Assembly: GCF_030296595.1 (NCBI RefSeq)
Contig: NZ_AP027731.1
Coordinates: 2,046,001 to 2,110,000, forward strand
Length of the DNA: 64,000 bases
Reading direction: 5' to 3'
From: Naasia aerilata
Lineage (GTDB): Bacteria; Actinomycetota; Actinomycetes; Actinomycetales; Microbacteriaceae
Position numbers and translations under genes: made by a program. The notes beneath the pieces are model-generated. The model made no database searches, was not told the origin of the DNA, and saw only the letters and a program-made list of their open reading frames with translations. Position 1 is the first letter of the stretch; the number at the start of each line of letters is the position of its first letter. Positions 37,740-46,335 of this stretch are shown one piece after another.

Positions 37740-38659
37740 GTGACGTCCACACCGCCCTCGGCCGCTCCTCCCGTCGACCTCGCTGCGCCCGGACGCGCGT
37801 TCGCGATCCCGCTCGCGATCGGTGTGACGCTGCTGTCCTGGGCGAGCGCCTTCGTCGTCATCCGCGGCGTCGGCGACTCGCTCTCGCCGGGCTCCCTGGC
37901 CCTCGCCCGCCTGCTCGTCGGCACCCTCGCCCTCGGGCTCTTCCAGCTGCGCCGCCCTGGGTCCGTCCCACCCGGCGCGAGTGGCTGTTCCTCATCGGCT
38001 TCGGCGTGCTGTGGTTCGGCTTCTACAACCTGTGCCTCAACTTCTCCGAGCAGACGCTGGATGCCGGCACGGCGTCCATGGTCGTCAACATCGGCCCGAT
38101 CCTGCTGGCGCTCGGCGCCGCCCTCTTCCTGGGCGAGGCGCTGCACCGCTGGGTCGTGATCGGCGCCGCCGTGTCCTTCGCCGGCGTCCTGCTCATCGGG
38201 GTGCAGAGCGGGACGCACGGCCTCGACAACACCGTCGGGGTGATCGCCGCGCTGCTCGCCGCGGTCGTCTACACCGGGGGAGTGCTCTTCCAGAAGCCGC
38301 TGCTGCGCCGCATCCCGGCCGCCCAGGTCACCTTCCTCGGCGCGGCGATCGGTGCGGTCGTGTGCCTCCCCTTCACGCCCGCTCTCGTCGCCGATGTGTC
38401 CCGTGCTCCGGCCTCCGCGATCGTCGGGGCGATCTACCTCGGGCTGGTGCCGACTGCTCTCGCGTTCAGCACGTGGGCGTACGCGCTGCAGCGCATGCCG
38501 GCCGCACGCCTGGGCCTCACGACGTACCTCGTGCCGCCGATCGCGATCCTCCTGGCGCTCGTGGCGTTCGGCGAGGTTCCGGGGCCGCTCGCCATCGTGG
38601 GCGGCGTCCTCTGCCTGGGCGGCGTCGCCCTGACCCGGCGGCGCGCCGCGGCCCGATAG
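37740..38659 (+). CDS. EamA/DMT-family transporter (frame break)
   Basis: About 306 residues with ten hydrophobic segments in two EamA repeats. Blocks [20 protein letters not shown] (repeat 1), [20 protein letters not shown] and [20 protein letters not shown] (repeat 2) are typical of drug/metabolite exporters. The substrate is unknown. The raw frame from GTG 37740 becomes Ser/Cys-rich after LFQLRRP; one inserted base somewhere in 37954-37978 joins it to [20 protein letters not shown]. The exact base cannot be fixed because several C triplets fit. Confidence 0.82.
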
Positions 38660-38819
38660 CGGGATTCGCCGTTCCTCCCGCGATCTGTCAGAATTATCAG
38701 TCGAGTCCGCGACGCCCGACCCTCTATCAGGCGTCCTCACTCCCCATCGAGCTTCCGCCGAGTGTGCCCCCACGCGTCCGGCGCAGTTTCTCACCTTTAC
38801 ACACGCACACAGGAGAATT

Positions 38820-39239
38820 GTGGCTGTCAAGATCCGTCTCAAGCGCCTCGGCAAGATCCGCGCGCCCTACTACCGAATCGTCGTCGCCGACTCGCGCACC
38901 AAGCGCGACGGCCGCGTGATCGAGGAGATCGGCAAGTACCACCCCACGGAGGAGCCGTCGCTCATCCAGGTGGACTCCGAGCGGGCCCAGTACTGGCTCG
39001 GCGTCGGCGCGCAGCCGACCGAGCAGGTCGCCGCGCTGCTCAAGCTCACCGGTGACTGGGGCAAGTTCAAGGGCGACAAGGACGCCGTGAGCACCGTCCG
39101 CGTCAAGGAGCCCAAGGCCCCCTTCGTCGTCGACGAGAAGAAGAAGGCCGTCCTCCGGCCGAAGTCCGAGGCCAAGGCCCCGGCCGCCGCCGAGACGACG
39201 GAGGCCGCCGAGCCCGCCGCCACCGAGAGCGACGCGTAG
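38820..39239 (+). CDS. rpsP: 30S ribosomal protein S16
   Basis: 139 residues from GTG 38820, preceded by the strong Shine-Dalgarno AGGAGAA. The start [20 protein letters not shown] is diagnostic. After about residue 85 there is a Lys/Ala/Glu-rich tail, as is common in actinobacteria. It heads the rpsP-KH-rimM-trmD run. No clear promoter was identified in the 160 bases upstream. Confidence 0.97.
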   Translation: MAVKIRLKRLGKIRAPYYRIVVADSRTKRDGRVIEEIGKYHPTEEPSLIQVDSERAQYWLGVGAQPTEQVAALLKLTGDWGKFKGDKDAVSTVRVKEPKAPFVVDEKKKAVLRPKSEAKAPAAAETTEAAEPAATESDA

Positions 39240-39242
39240 TCC

Positions 39243-39479
39243 GTGCTCGCTGACGCGCTCGAGCATCTCGTCAAGGGGATCGTCGACAATCCGGACCAGG
39301 TCAAGGTCGCGGAGCGGTCGACGCCGCGTGGCGACCTGCTCGAGGTGCGCGTGCACCCGGACGACCTGGGCCGGGTGATCGGCCGCTCGGGCCGCACCGC
39401 GAAGGCGCTGCGCACCCTGGTGACGGCGCTTGCCGACGGACGGCGCGTGCGCGTCGACGTCGTCGACACCGACGAATAG
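39243..39479 (+). CDS. khpA: KH-domain RNA-binding protein KhpA
   Basis: 78 residues from GTG 39243. The single KH domain carries the GxxG loop in DLGRVIGRSGRTAKALRTL. KhpA proteins bind RNA, often with KhpB, and always sit between rpsP and rimM in this operon type. It starts three bases after the rpsP stop. Confidence 0.93.
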   Translation: MLADALEHLVKGIVDNPDQVKVAERSTPRGDLLEVRVHPDDLGRVIGRSGRTAKALRTLVTALADGRRVRVDVVDTDE

Positions 39480-39486
39480 GTCGGTC

Positions 39487-40437
39487 GTGCCGAAGAAGCA
39501 GCCGAGCGGTCCGTCCGCTCAGACGCAGCTGAGGGTCGGGCGCCTGACGAAGGCGCACGGCCTGAAGGGCGGGCTGAAGCTCGAGCTGTTCACCGACGAC
39601 CCGGACAAGCGCTTCCAGCCCGGCTCCGAGTTCTCGCTGCAGGTGCCCACGTCCTCCCCGTGGCACGGGAAGCGCCTCGCCCTGGCCGAGCTGCGCTGGT
39701 ACAACGGCCAGCCGGTGGGGTTCTTCGAGGGCGTGACCGACCGCGAGGGCGCCGAGAGCCTCGTCAAGGCGATCCTGTGGATCGACCAGTCGCCGGACGA
39801 GGCGCCCGAGGAGGACGCCTGGTACGACCACCAGCTGGTGGGGCTCACGGTCGTCCGCGACGGTGAGCCCGTCGGCGCGATCGCGCGGGTCGACCACTTC
39901 CCGGCGCAGGACCTGCTCGTGGTCCAGGCCGGCGAGCGCGAGGTGCTCGTTCCCTTCGTCAAGGCGATCGTGCCCTCGGTCGACACCGAGAAGGGCGTCG
40001 TGACCGTGACCCCACCGGCGGGGCTCTTCGAGGACCTGCCGGACGAGGACGAGGGGACAGGCGCCGGACGTCGCCGGACCGCCGCGGACGCGGAGGCTGC
40101 GGACGCCGGCGCTGCCGAGGGCACCGCCGCTGACGCCGCTGACGCCGCTCAGGGTGCGCCTGCAGCAGAGTCCGGCGTCGGCGACGCCGCAGCTGAGGCG
40201 TCCGTCGCATCGGGCGGGACCGCACATGCCGAGGACGCTGCGGCAGCACCCGGCGAGGACGCCACGTCGGAAGCGCCTGCCAAGGCGAAGCGGCCCGCCA
40301 AGGCCAAGAAGCCCGCGAAGGCCGCGAAGAGCACAGCCGCGCCGGACGCGGCGCCCACCGCGGACCCCGGCGACGACGCTGCCCCGGTCGAGTCGGCCAG
40401 CGAGTCAGCGACCGCGGCGTCTGCTCCCACCGCCTGA
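39487..40437 (+). CDS. rimM: 16S rRNA processing protein RimM with a long low-complexity tail
   Basis: 316 residues, about 140 more than usual. The RimM core (about 15-180) has [27 protein letters not shown] and the PRC-barrel end [14 protein letters not shown]. It binds S19 and helps 30S maturation. From about residue 185 the protein is Ala/Glu/Asp-rich with [18 protein letters not shown] near 275. GTG start at 39487. No frame break is needed to read through the tail, so it is probably real. Confidence 0.92.
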   Translation: MPKKQPSGPSAQTQLRVGRLTKAHGLKGGLKLELFTDDPDKRFQPGSEFSLQVPTSSPWHGKRLALAELRWYNGQPVGFFEGVTDREGAESLVKAILWIDQSPDEAPEEDAWYDHQLVGLTVVRDGEPVGAIARVDHFPAQDLLVVQAGEREVLVPFVKAIVPSVDTEKGVVTVTPPAGLFEDLPDEDEGTGAGRRRTAADAEAADAGAAEGTAADAADAAQGAPAAESGVGDAAAEASVASGGTAHAEDAAAAPGEDATSEAPAKAKRPAKAKKPAKAAKSTAAPDAAPTADPGDDAAPVESASESATAASAPTA

Positions 40438-40447
40438 TCGGGTGCCC

Positions 40448-41136
40448 GTGCGCATCGACATCGTCACGATCTTCCCGGGGTACTTCGACGTCCTCGACGT
40501 CTCCCTGCTCGGCAAGGCCCGCGTGCAGGGCATCCTGGACGTCCGCGCCCACGACCTGCGCGACTTCACGCACGACCGGCACCGCACGGTCGACGACACC
40601 CCGTACGGCGGCGGCGCCGGCATGGTCATGCGCCCGGAGCCCTGGGGAGAGGCACTCGACGCCGTGCTGCCCGCCGGCGATGACGCCGTCCTCCTGGTGC
40701 CGACCCCCGCGGGCGAGCGCTTCACGCAGCGGATCGCGGAGGAGCTGGCCCAGGAGCAGCACCTCGTCTTCGCCTGCGGACGCTACGAGGGCATCGACCA
40801 GCGCGTCGTGGAGCACGCCGCCGGCCGGGCGCGCGTGCGCGAGCTGAGCCTCGGTGACTACGTGCTGAACGGGGAGAGGTGGCGGCCCTCGCGATCATCG
40901 AGGCGGTCGCCCGGCTCGTGCCCGGCGTCATCGGCAACCCGGCCAGCCTCACCGAGGAGAGCCACACCGACGGCCTCCTCGAGTACCCGAGCTACACGAA
41001 GCCCGCCACCTGGCGCGGGCTCTCCGTCCCGGATGTCCTGCTGAGCGGCAACCACGGCGAGATCGCCCGCTGGCGCCGCGCGCAGCAGGAGGAGCGCACC
41101 CGCCGGGTCCGCCCCGACCTCCTGCCCGAGTCCTGA
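40448..41136 (+). CDS. trmD: tRNA (guanine-N1)-methyltransferase (frame break)
   Basis: About 230 residues. The start [20 protein letters not shown] is typical; GTG 40442 is an alternative. SPOUT knot blocks are visible: [13 protein letters not shown] and [10 protein letters not shown]. It methylates G37 of tRNAs to prevent frameshifting. The raw frame breaks right after VLNG; one more G in 40871-40874 gives [19 protein letters not shown] and the true end LLPES. It lies downstream of rimM, as is usual. Confidence 0.95.
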
Positions 41137-41144
41137 CCCGGCTC

Positions 41145-41233
41145 CTCTCGCTCAGCAGGCAGAAACCGCCTTCGGCAGGCGGGATCCGCCGCTTTCGACC
41201 TGCTGAAGGCGGAAAGTGCCTGCCGAGCGAGAG
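41145..41233. repeat. Intergenic palindrome, CTCGCTCAGCAGGC family, copy 2
   Basis: CTCTCGCTCAGCAGGC (41145-41160) pairs with 41218-41233 at 15 of 16 positions. Inside, GAAACCGCCTTC and GAAGGCGGAAAG continue the stem. It fills the gap between the convergent trmD and map genes. Confidence 0.85.
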
Positions 41234-41244
41234 GACGGGCGGGT

Positions 41245-42015
41245 TCAGCGCGAGCGCTGAGTGAGGACGATGGGCCCGTCGTCGGTGATCGCGACGGTGT
41301 GCTCGCTGTGCGCGCCGCGCGAGCCGTCCGCGCTGCGCAGGGTCCAGCCGTCCTCGTCGGTGTAGAGCTGGTCGGTCGTCGCGAGCAGCCACGGCTCGAT
41401 CGCGAGCACGAGGCCCGCCCGCAGCTTGAGGCCGCGGCCGGCGCGCCCGTTGTTGGGGACGTGCGGGTCGCCGTGCATGGTGTGGCCGACGCCGTGGCCA
41501 CCGAAGTCGAGGTTGACGGAGTAGCCGGCGCCCTCGCACACCGCTCCGATGGCGGCGGAGATGTCGCCGAGCTTGTTGCCCGGGACGGCCTGGGCGATCG
41601 CCGCCTCGAGCGCGCGCTCGGTGGTGGCGATGAGCCGGAGGTCCGGCTCCATCGGGGTGCCCGCGACGACCGTGAGAGCGGAGTCGGTGACCCAGCCGTC
41701 GACCGACGCGGCGAAGTCGACGCTCACGACATCGCCGTCCCGGATCGCATAGTCGTGGGGGAGGCCGTGCAGCACCGCGTCGTTGACCGACGTGCAGAGC
41801 ACCTTGCCGAAGGGCATCGCGCCGAAGGAGGGGTGGTAGTCGATGTAGCAGCTCTCGGCGCCGCGCTCCTTGATCATGCGGTGCGCGATGGCGTCGAGCT
41901 CGAGCAGGTTGACGCCGACCTTGATCTCGTCGCGGAGGCGCTCGAGCACGCTCGCCACGAACACGCCGGCGGGCCGCATCGCCTCGATCTCCGCGGGGGT
42001 CCTCAGCTCGATCAT
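41245..42015 (-). CDS. map: Methionine aminopeptidase, type I
   Basis: 256 residues. Metal ligands are visible in order: His in NDAVLHGLP, Asp in VSVDFAASVDGWVTDSA, His in GHGVGHTMHGDPHVPN, Glu in LAIEPW and Glu in HSEHTVA. It removes the N-terminal methionine from new proteins. The ATG is preceded by AGGAGGCAGGAGAG-type purines. No N-terminal zinc finger. Confidence 0.95.
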   Translation of the reverse strand: MIELRTPAEIEAMRPAGVFVASVLERLRDEIKVGVNLLELDAIAHRMIKERGAESCYIDYHPSFGAMPFGKVLCTSVNDAVLHGLPHDYAIRDGDVVSVDFAASVDGWVTDSALTVVAGTPMEPDLRLIATTERALEAAIAQAVPGNKLGDISAAIGAVCEGAGYSVNLDFGGHGVGHTMHGDPHVPNNGRAGRGLKLRAGLVLAIEPWLLATTDQLYTDEDGWTLRSADGSRGAHSEHTVAITDDGPIVLTQRSR

Positions 42016-42144
42016 GGCTCTCCTGCCTCCTTCACCTGTCCGACCCTAACGCCCGGCGTGCCGTTCTCCTTCCGGCCGGGGGACCGGGCAGCGGCCCGCG
42101 CAACGCTCATCGCGAACACCCTGGTCGCTCCCGGACAGCGGCTC

Positions 42145-42150
42145 TAGGCT
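42145..42150 (+). promoter_or_regulatory. -10 hexamer TAGGCT (leaderless)
   Basis: TAGGCT ends six bases before the ATG at 42157 of the membrane protein gene. Confidence 0.5.
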
Positions 42151-42156
42151 CCTGCC

Positions 42157-42645
42157 ATGTTGGTGCGCAAGGCCTTCTTCTACTGGCAGTTCGCAGCGGT
42201 GGTCGTCCTGCCCGTCTGGATCCTGGTGGGCTGGACGGTGTGGGGCCGCGCCGGGGAGTTCGTCAGCGTCGCCATCGCGGCCCCGTTCCTCGTCCTCGCG
42301 CTGCTCGGCGTCGCGGGGGTGAGCTACGCGCGCAAGTCGGCTCGGACGACGCGGACGGCGTCGTGGCTGGACGTGGCTGTCGCGGGCGCCTGGCACCTCG
42401 CCGTGATCGCCGCGGGGTTCTTCGGCCCCGCCACAGGCGCCTTCGCGGCCCTCTCGGTCGCGCTCGGCATCGCGGCGTTCGCGAGCGTCACCTGGCAGCT
42501 GGTGCAGGAGACGCGGAAGCGCGTCCGCCGGGTGTTCGAGAACATCCAGCGCGGCGCGGTGCCCTACGGCACGCCGCCGGCCAAGCCCGCCCCGCTGGAC
42601 GCCGGCGAGTACCTCGTGATCCGCCCGTCGGATCCGCCCCGCTAG
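42157..42645 (+). CDS. Conserved membrane protein of unknown function
   Basis: 162 residues with four hydrophobic segments (about 8-28, 36-55, 70-88 and 92-110) followed by a basic stretch ETRKRVRRVF and a proline-rich cytoplasmic tail. I do not recognise a family. It is divergent from map and upstream of the rplS leader, with no terminator seen between it and the rplS promoter. Confidence 0.75.
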   Translation: MLVRKAFFYWQFAAVVVLPVWILVGWTVWGRAGEFVSVAIAAPFLVLALLGVAGVSYARKSARTTRTASWLDVAVAGAWHLAVIAAGFFGPATGAFAALSVALGIAAFASVTWQLVQETRKRVRRVFENIQRGAVPYGTPPAKPAPLDAGEYLVIRPSDPPR

Positions 42646-42922
42646 ACCGCCCGAGGCGTCACTTCCGTTGCCGTTCGGGGCGGACGGAGGGCCGACTGGC
42701 ATCCTCCCCGTGCGCGTTGCGCGTGCGTGTGCGGCCGAATCGGTCGCGTTGCAGGACCGCTCCGCGCTGTGACACAATTGAGGATCGTGCCGCGGCCGGT
42801 TCTGCCGCAGGGGAATCAGCTTCTTCCGCGGCCTTCTCTCTGACATCTTCCGGTCGAGCGCCTCCGTGTGCCGGCCGACGACGAGCAGTCGACCTGTGGC
42901 GGCTGCAGGAAGTGACATTCCC
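42646..42922. other. rplS promoter and ~140-base leader
   Basis: The 277-base gap has no gene. The promoter is near 42749-42778. The leader downstream contains two copies of the self-complementary CCGCGGCC (42790s and 42830s), so it can fold; autoregulation by L19 is possible but not shown. Confidence 0.5.
42749..42778 (+). promoter_or_regulatory. Sigma-70-type promoter of rplS
   Basis: TTGCAG (42749-42754) and CACAAT (42773-42778) are separated by 18 bases. This is the clearest -35/-10 pair in the window and lies about 145 bases before the rplS ATG. Confidence 0.6.
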
Positions 42923-43273
42923 ATGACCAACCTCCTCGACCAGGTCGACGCAGCGTCGCTGCGCTCCGACGTCCCCGACTTCCGTCCCGGCGACACCGTC
43001 AAGGTGCACGTCAACATCGTCGAGGGCAACCGCAGCCGCGTCCAGGTCTTCCAGGGCGTCGTCATCGCGCGCCAGGGCCAGGGCGTCCGCGAGACCTTCA
43101 CGGTCCGCAAGATCAGCTTCCAGGTGGGCGTGGAGCGCACCTTCCCGGTGCACTCGCCGGTCCTCGACCACATCGAGGTCGTGACCCGCGGCGACGTGCG
43201 TCGCGCGAAGCTCTACTACCTCCGCGGTCTCCGCGGCAAGAAGGCGAAGATCCGCGAGAAGCGCGACGCCTGA
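42923..43273 (+). CDS. rplS: 50S ribosomal protein L19
   Basis: 116 residues. Visible L19 blocks are [40 protein letters not shown] and [19 protein letters not shown]. It stabilises the 30S/50S interface. The ATG at 42923 is preceded by AGGAAGTGAC. It is followed by a textbook terminator. Confidence 0.97.
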   Translation: MTNLLDQVDAASLRSDVPDFRPGDTVKVHVNIVEGNRSRVQVFQGVVIARQGQGVRETFTVRKISFQVGVERTFPVHSPVLDHIEVVTRGDVRRAKLYYLRGLRGKKAKIREKRDA

Positions 43274-43285
43274 GCAACGCATCCG

Positions 43286-43316
43286 AACCCCCGCGACATA
43301 CACTGTCGCGGGGGTT
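43286..43316 (+). terminator. Rho-independent terminator of rplS
   Basis: AACCCCCGCGACA (43286-43298) pairs perfectly with TGTCGCGGGGGTT (43304-43316) around TACAC, followed by CTTTG. The stem is 13 base pairs. Confidence 0.9.
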
Positions 43317-43363
43317 CTTTGTTCGGCCGGCAGCCCCGGTCGGCGCGAGATGGGCGGGGCGAT

Positions 43364-44130
43364 TTGTCTGAGAGTGCCGCTCCTGCGGTGCCGGATCCCG
43401 GCCAGCAGGAGACCCGCCGCGAGGCCCGGCAGAAGGGCCGCCGCAACCGCAGCGCGGTGCTCTTCCTCCGGGACGTGCTGGTCATCCTCGTCGTCGCGAT
43501 CCTCGTCTCGTTCCTCATCAAGACGTTCCTGATCCGGTCGTTCTACATCCCGTCCGCGTCCATGGAGGACACGCTCGAGGTCAACGACCGCATCATCGTG
43601 AACCAGCTCGAGCCGTCGCTCTTCCCCTCGCGCACGGCGACGTCGTCGTGTTCCGGGACCCGGGCGGATGGCTGCCGCCTCAGACGCCGGTCGAGCAGCC
43701 CCCGCTCGTCGCCGCCCTCGACTGGCTCCTCTCCGTCGTCGGACTGTCCGCGCCGGACAGCAACGACCACCTGATCAAGCGCGTGATCGGTCTCCCCGGC
43801 GACGAGGTGTCCTGTTGCAACGCCCTGGGGCAGATGTCGGTGAACGGCATCCCGCTGTCGGAGCCCTACATCAAGCTGCCGAGCGGCATCTCGAAGGTCA
43901 GCGATCTCGACTTCGACGTGAAGGTGCCGGACGGCTACCTGTGGGTCATGGGCGACAACCGGTACAACTCCCGCGACTCGCGCTACAACACCGACAAGCC
44001 GGGCAACGGCTTCGTCCCGCTCTCGAATGTGGTCGGCCGCGCGGTCGTGATCAGCTGGCCCCTCGGCCGCTGGACGATGCTGGACGACTACCCGGACACC
44101 TTCCGCGGGGTGGAGGACGCCAGTGGCTGA
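43364..44130 (+). CDS. lepB: Signal peptidase I (frame break)
   Basis: About 256 residues from TTG 43364 (LSESAAPAVPDPGQQ), which follows GGGCGGGG; TTG 43319 is a weaker alternative inside the terminator region. One membrane anchor (about 30-50) is followed by catalytic Ser in IPSASMEDTL and Lys in KRVIGLPGDEV, then GDNRYNSRDSR. It cleaves signal peptides outside the membrane. The raw frame breaks after EPSLFP; one more C in 43624-43627 gives LAHGDVVVFRDPGGWLPP. Confidence 0.93.
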
Positions 44131-44959
44131 ACGCACGGCGGCCGCCCGGCCGAAGACCTCGACCGTGCCGAACCTCCGCCGCGAGTAGGCCCTCGCCGCG
44201 GAGGGCGCGCGCTGGGTCATCGGCTGCGACGAGGTGGGTCGCGGCGCCATCGCCGGCCCGGTCGCCGTGGGGCTCTGCGTCGTCGACCTCGCCCGCCGCA
44301 TCCCGCGCGGCCTCAAGGACTCGAAGCTGCTGCCGGAAAAGCGCCGTGTCGAGCTGTCGCCCCAGGTGAGCCGGTGGGCGGTGCACTCCGCGGTCGGCAT
44401 GGCGAGCAACGAGGAAATCGACGCGTACGGCCTCACGGCCGCGCTGGGGCTCGCCGGCGCGCGGGCCCTGCTCCGGCTGCTGGAGCAGGGCTTCCCCTGC
44501 TCGGAGGAGGCCGTCCTGATCCTCGACGGCAAGCACGACTACCTCACGGCCGGCCTCGTCCGGGCCGGGATCGCAGAGCGGCCGCGCATCACGACGCGGA
44601 TCAAGGCCGACATGACGTGCGCCTCCGTCTCGGGCGCCTCGGTGCTCGCCAAGGTGCAGCGGGACAACCTGATGATCGGGCATCACGACGATCACCCGCA
44701 CTACGGCTGGGTCAGCAACAAGGGCTACGGGTCGAGCGCCCACTGGGCGGCCATCGACGAGTTCGGCGCCTCGGACCTGCACCGGCACACCTGGCTGCGC
44801 ACGCCCTCGCTGTTCGACCTGGAGGACGAGTCCGGGCAGCACCCCGGCGACACCCTGAGCGACCCCGAGGACGCGGACGAGGACGCCGGCTACGAGGACG
44901 ACGACCTCGCGGACTCGGACGAGCTCGACGACGCGGACCTCGGTTCCCCCGTCTCCTGA
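44123..44959 (+). pseudogene. rnhB: Ribonuclease HII, interrupted by an in-frame amber codon
   Basis: The reading from GTG 44123 (overlapping the lepB end) gives VAERTAAARPKTSTVPNLRR, then E, then TAG at 44186-44188, and continues in the same frame ALAAEGARWVIGCDEVGRG. GCDEVGRGAIAGP holds the first two catalytic acids; later LDGKHDYLTA and the rest follow to TGA 44957-44959. No usable start lies between the TAG and the catalytic Asp. A CAG-to-TAG change, real or an error, would explain it; it is not an indel. The tail is very acidic. RNase HII removes ribonucleotides from DNA. Confidence 0.8.
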
Positions 44960-45041
44960 CCAAATCAAGGACATTCAGGCCGAAAGCGGTCTGCTTCCTC
45001 ATGAGCAAGCTCGCGGGCAGCGAGATCTCCTTGATTTGGTC
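44957..45041. repeat. TGACCGAATCACGGAG-family element, copy 4 (variant)
   Basis: The left arm TGACCAAATCAAGGA starts with the rnhB stop codon itself (44957-44959). The right arm TCCTTGATTTGGTC (45028-45041) is its exact inverse over 14 bases. The interior is 52-56 bases. Confidence 0.82.
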
Positions 45042-45103
45042 TGGGATCCGCGGCGCAGCAGGGTCGTCACCCGCGACCCCGGTCGTGGGTGCGCCCGCGG
45101 ACG

Positions 45104-45109
45104 TAGGAT
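45104..45109 (+). promoter_or_regulatory. -10 hexamer TAGGAT of the DUF2469 gene (leaderless)
   Basis: TAGGAT lies seven bases before the ATG at 45117, which argues for that start rather than the ATG at 45108 that would overlap the hexamer. Confidence 0.5.
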
Positions 45110-45116
45110 GAAGCCG

Positions 45117-45440
45117 ATGGATGAGGACGAGTTCGAGGACTACGACCGCGAGGTCGAGCTGGCGCTGTACCGCGAGTACCGGGACATCGTCGGCCAGTTC
45201 AAGTACGTCGTGGAGACGGAGCGCCGCTTCTACCTCGCCAACGAGGTCGAGCTGGTCCGCCGCGACACCGAGCACGACTTCTACTTCGAGCTGACCATGC
45301 ACGACGTGTGGGTCTGGGACGTCTACCGCTCCGACCGCTTCGTGAAGTCGGTCCGCGTGCTCACCTTCAAGGACGTCAACGTCGAGGAGCTGTCCTCGAA
45401 GGAGCTGGAGCTCCCGCAGGAGCTCGCCCTCGACGAGTAG
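45117..45440 (+). CDS. DUF2469 protein
   Basis: 107 residues. The family is almost confined to actinobacteria and sits next to rnhB, as here. It aligns end to end with mycobacterial members: ELALYREYRDIVGQFKYVVE, RRFYLANEVELV, WVWDVYRSDRFVKSVRVLTF and FKDVNVEEL. Function unknown. ATG 45108 would add three residues. Confidence 0.93.
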   Translation: MDEDEFEDYDREVELALYREYRDIVGQFKYVVETERRFYLANEVELVRRDTEHDFYFELTMHDVWVWDVYRSDRFVKSVRVLTFKDVNVEELSSKELELPQELALDE

Positions 45441-45482
45441 GACGCCTCGGCCGCCGATCGAGCCGCCATCGTCGCGGATCGA

Positions 45483-45734
45483 TCAGTCGATCAACGTCTT
45501 CTGCTTCTCGACGAAGGACTCCATGTTCTTCAGCGTCGGTAGCCGGCTGAAGCCCCACCCACCCCACGCGCCGACCACAAGGCCCTGAATCAGGGTCACC
45601 CACGCGGCAGGTGCAGGGTCGCTCGCGAGATGCGCCACGCCCGCTCCGACGTTCACCATGCCGAGGAGGACAAGCAGGCTCGCCGTGATCCTCGCCCAGA
45701 GAACGGTTCGGCCTAGTGCGAGGAGGATGCCCAT
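45483..45734 (-). CDS. Small membrane protein of unknown function
   Basis: 83 residues from ATG 45734 (MGILLALGRTVLWARITASL); an ATG at 45773 would add 13. Two hydrophobic segments (about 12-30 and 45-62), the second Gly/Trp-rich, end in FVEKQKTLID. It is convergent with DUF2469 and not a shadow of another gene. No family recognised, and expression is unproven. Confidence 0.5.
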   Translation of the reverse strand: MGILLALGRTVLWARITASLLVLLGMVNVGAGVAHLASDPAPAAWVTLIQGLVVGAWGGWGFSRLPTLKNMESFVEKQKTLID

Positions 45735-45978
45735 GCCGCAATGATCTCCGGTGGAGAGCCGACTGGAGTGCATCTCGGGGGCCGAGTGTCCCGATCGGGC
45801 GAGTACCGGCTGGCACGCCTGCGGCCCGGCAGACGATCGCCCCCTCGGTAAGAAAGAGGGTCACCGACGGGCGGCCCAGTCCTCCCCAGTTCGCCGTCGC
45901 CCTCCGATTGCACCGAACTCGCTCTCTCGCCCCGTGTCAGCGCCCACACCGGCGACCCTCTCCTTCGAGGAGGTCGCG

Positions 45979-46335
45979 GTGGCGAAGAAGGACGAGCTGG
46001 GGCGGTGGGGTGAGGAGGTCGCCGCCGAGCGGCTGACGAGGCTCGGCTACGACGTCGTCGACCGGAACTGGCGGTGCTCGCAGGGCGAGATCGACATCGT
46101 CGCCCGCGTCCACGGCGGCACCGCCTTCGTAGAGGTGAAGACGCGGTCCTCCCTGGCATACGGCCATCCGTTCGAGGCCATCACGAGCGAGAAGCTCGCC
46201 CGCCTGCACGGCCTCGCGATCGCCTGGTGCCGCGCCCATGCCGGGCGGCACGGTCGACTGCGCGTCGACGTCGTCGCCGTGGTGGGAAAGGCCGGCGGGG
46301 ACGCGACCCTCGAGCTGCTCGAGGACGTCTTCTGA
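45979..46335 (+). CDS. UPF0102 / YraN-family nuclease-like protein
   Basis: 118 residues from GTG 45979, preceded by CGAGGAGGTC. Visible nuclease-fold blocks are GRWGEEVAAERLTRLGYDVV, CSQGEIDIVARV (Glu-x-Asp) and TAFVEVKTRSS (Glu-Val-Lys). Family function is not settled; a Holliday-junction-resolvase-like fold is known. Its TGA shares a base with the comM ATG. Confidence 0.92.
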   Translation: MAKKDELGRWGEEVAAERLTRLGYDVVDRNWRCSQGEIDIVARVHGGTAFVEVKTRSSLAYGHPFEAITSEKLARLHGLAIAWCRAHAGRHGRLRVDVVAVVGKAGGDATLELLEDVF

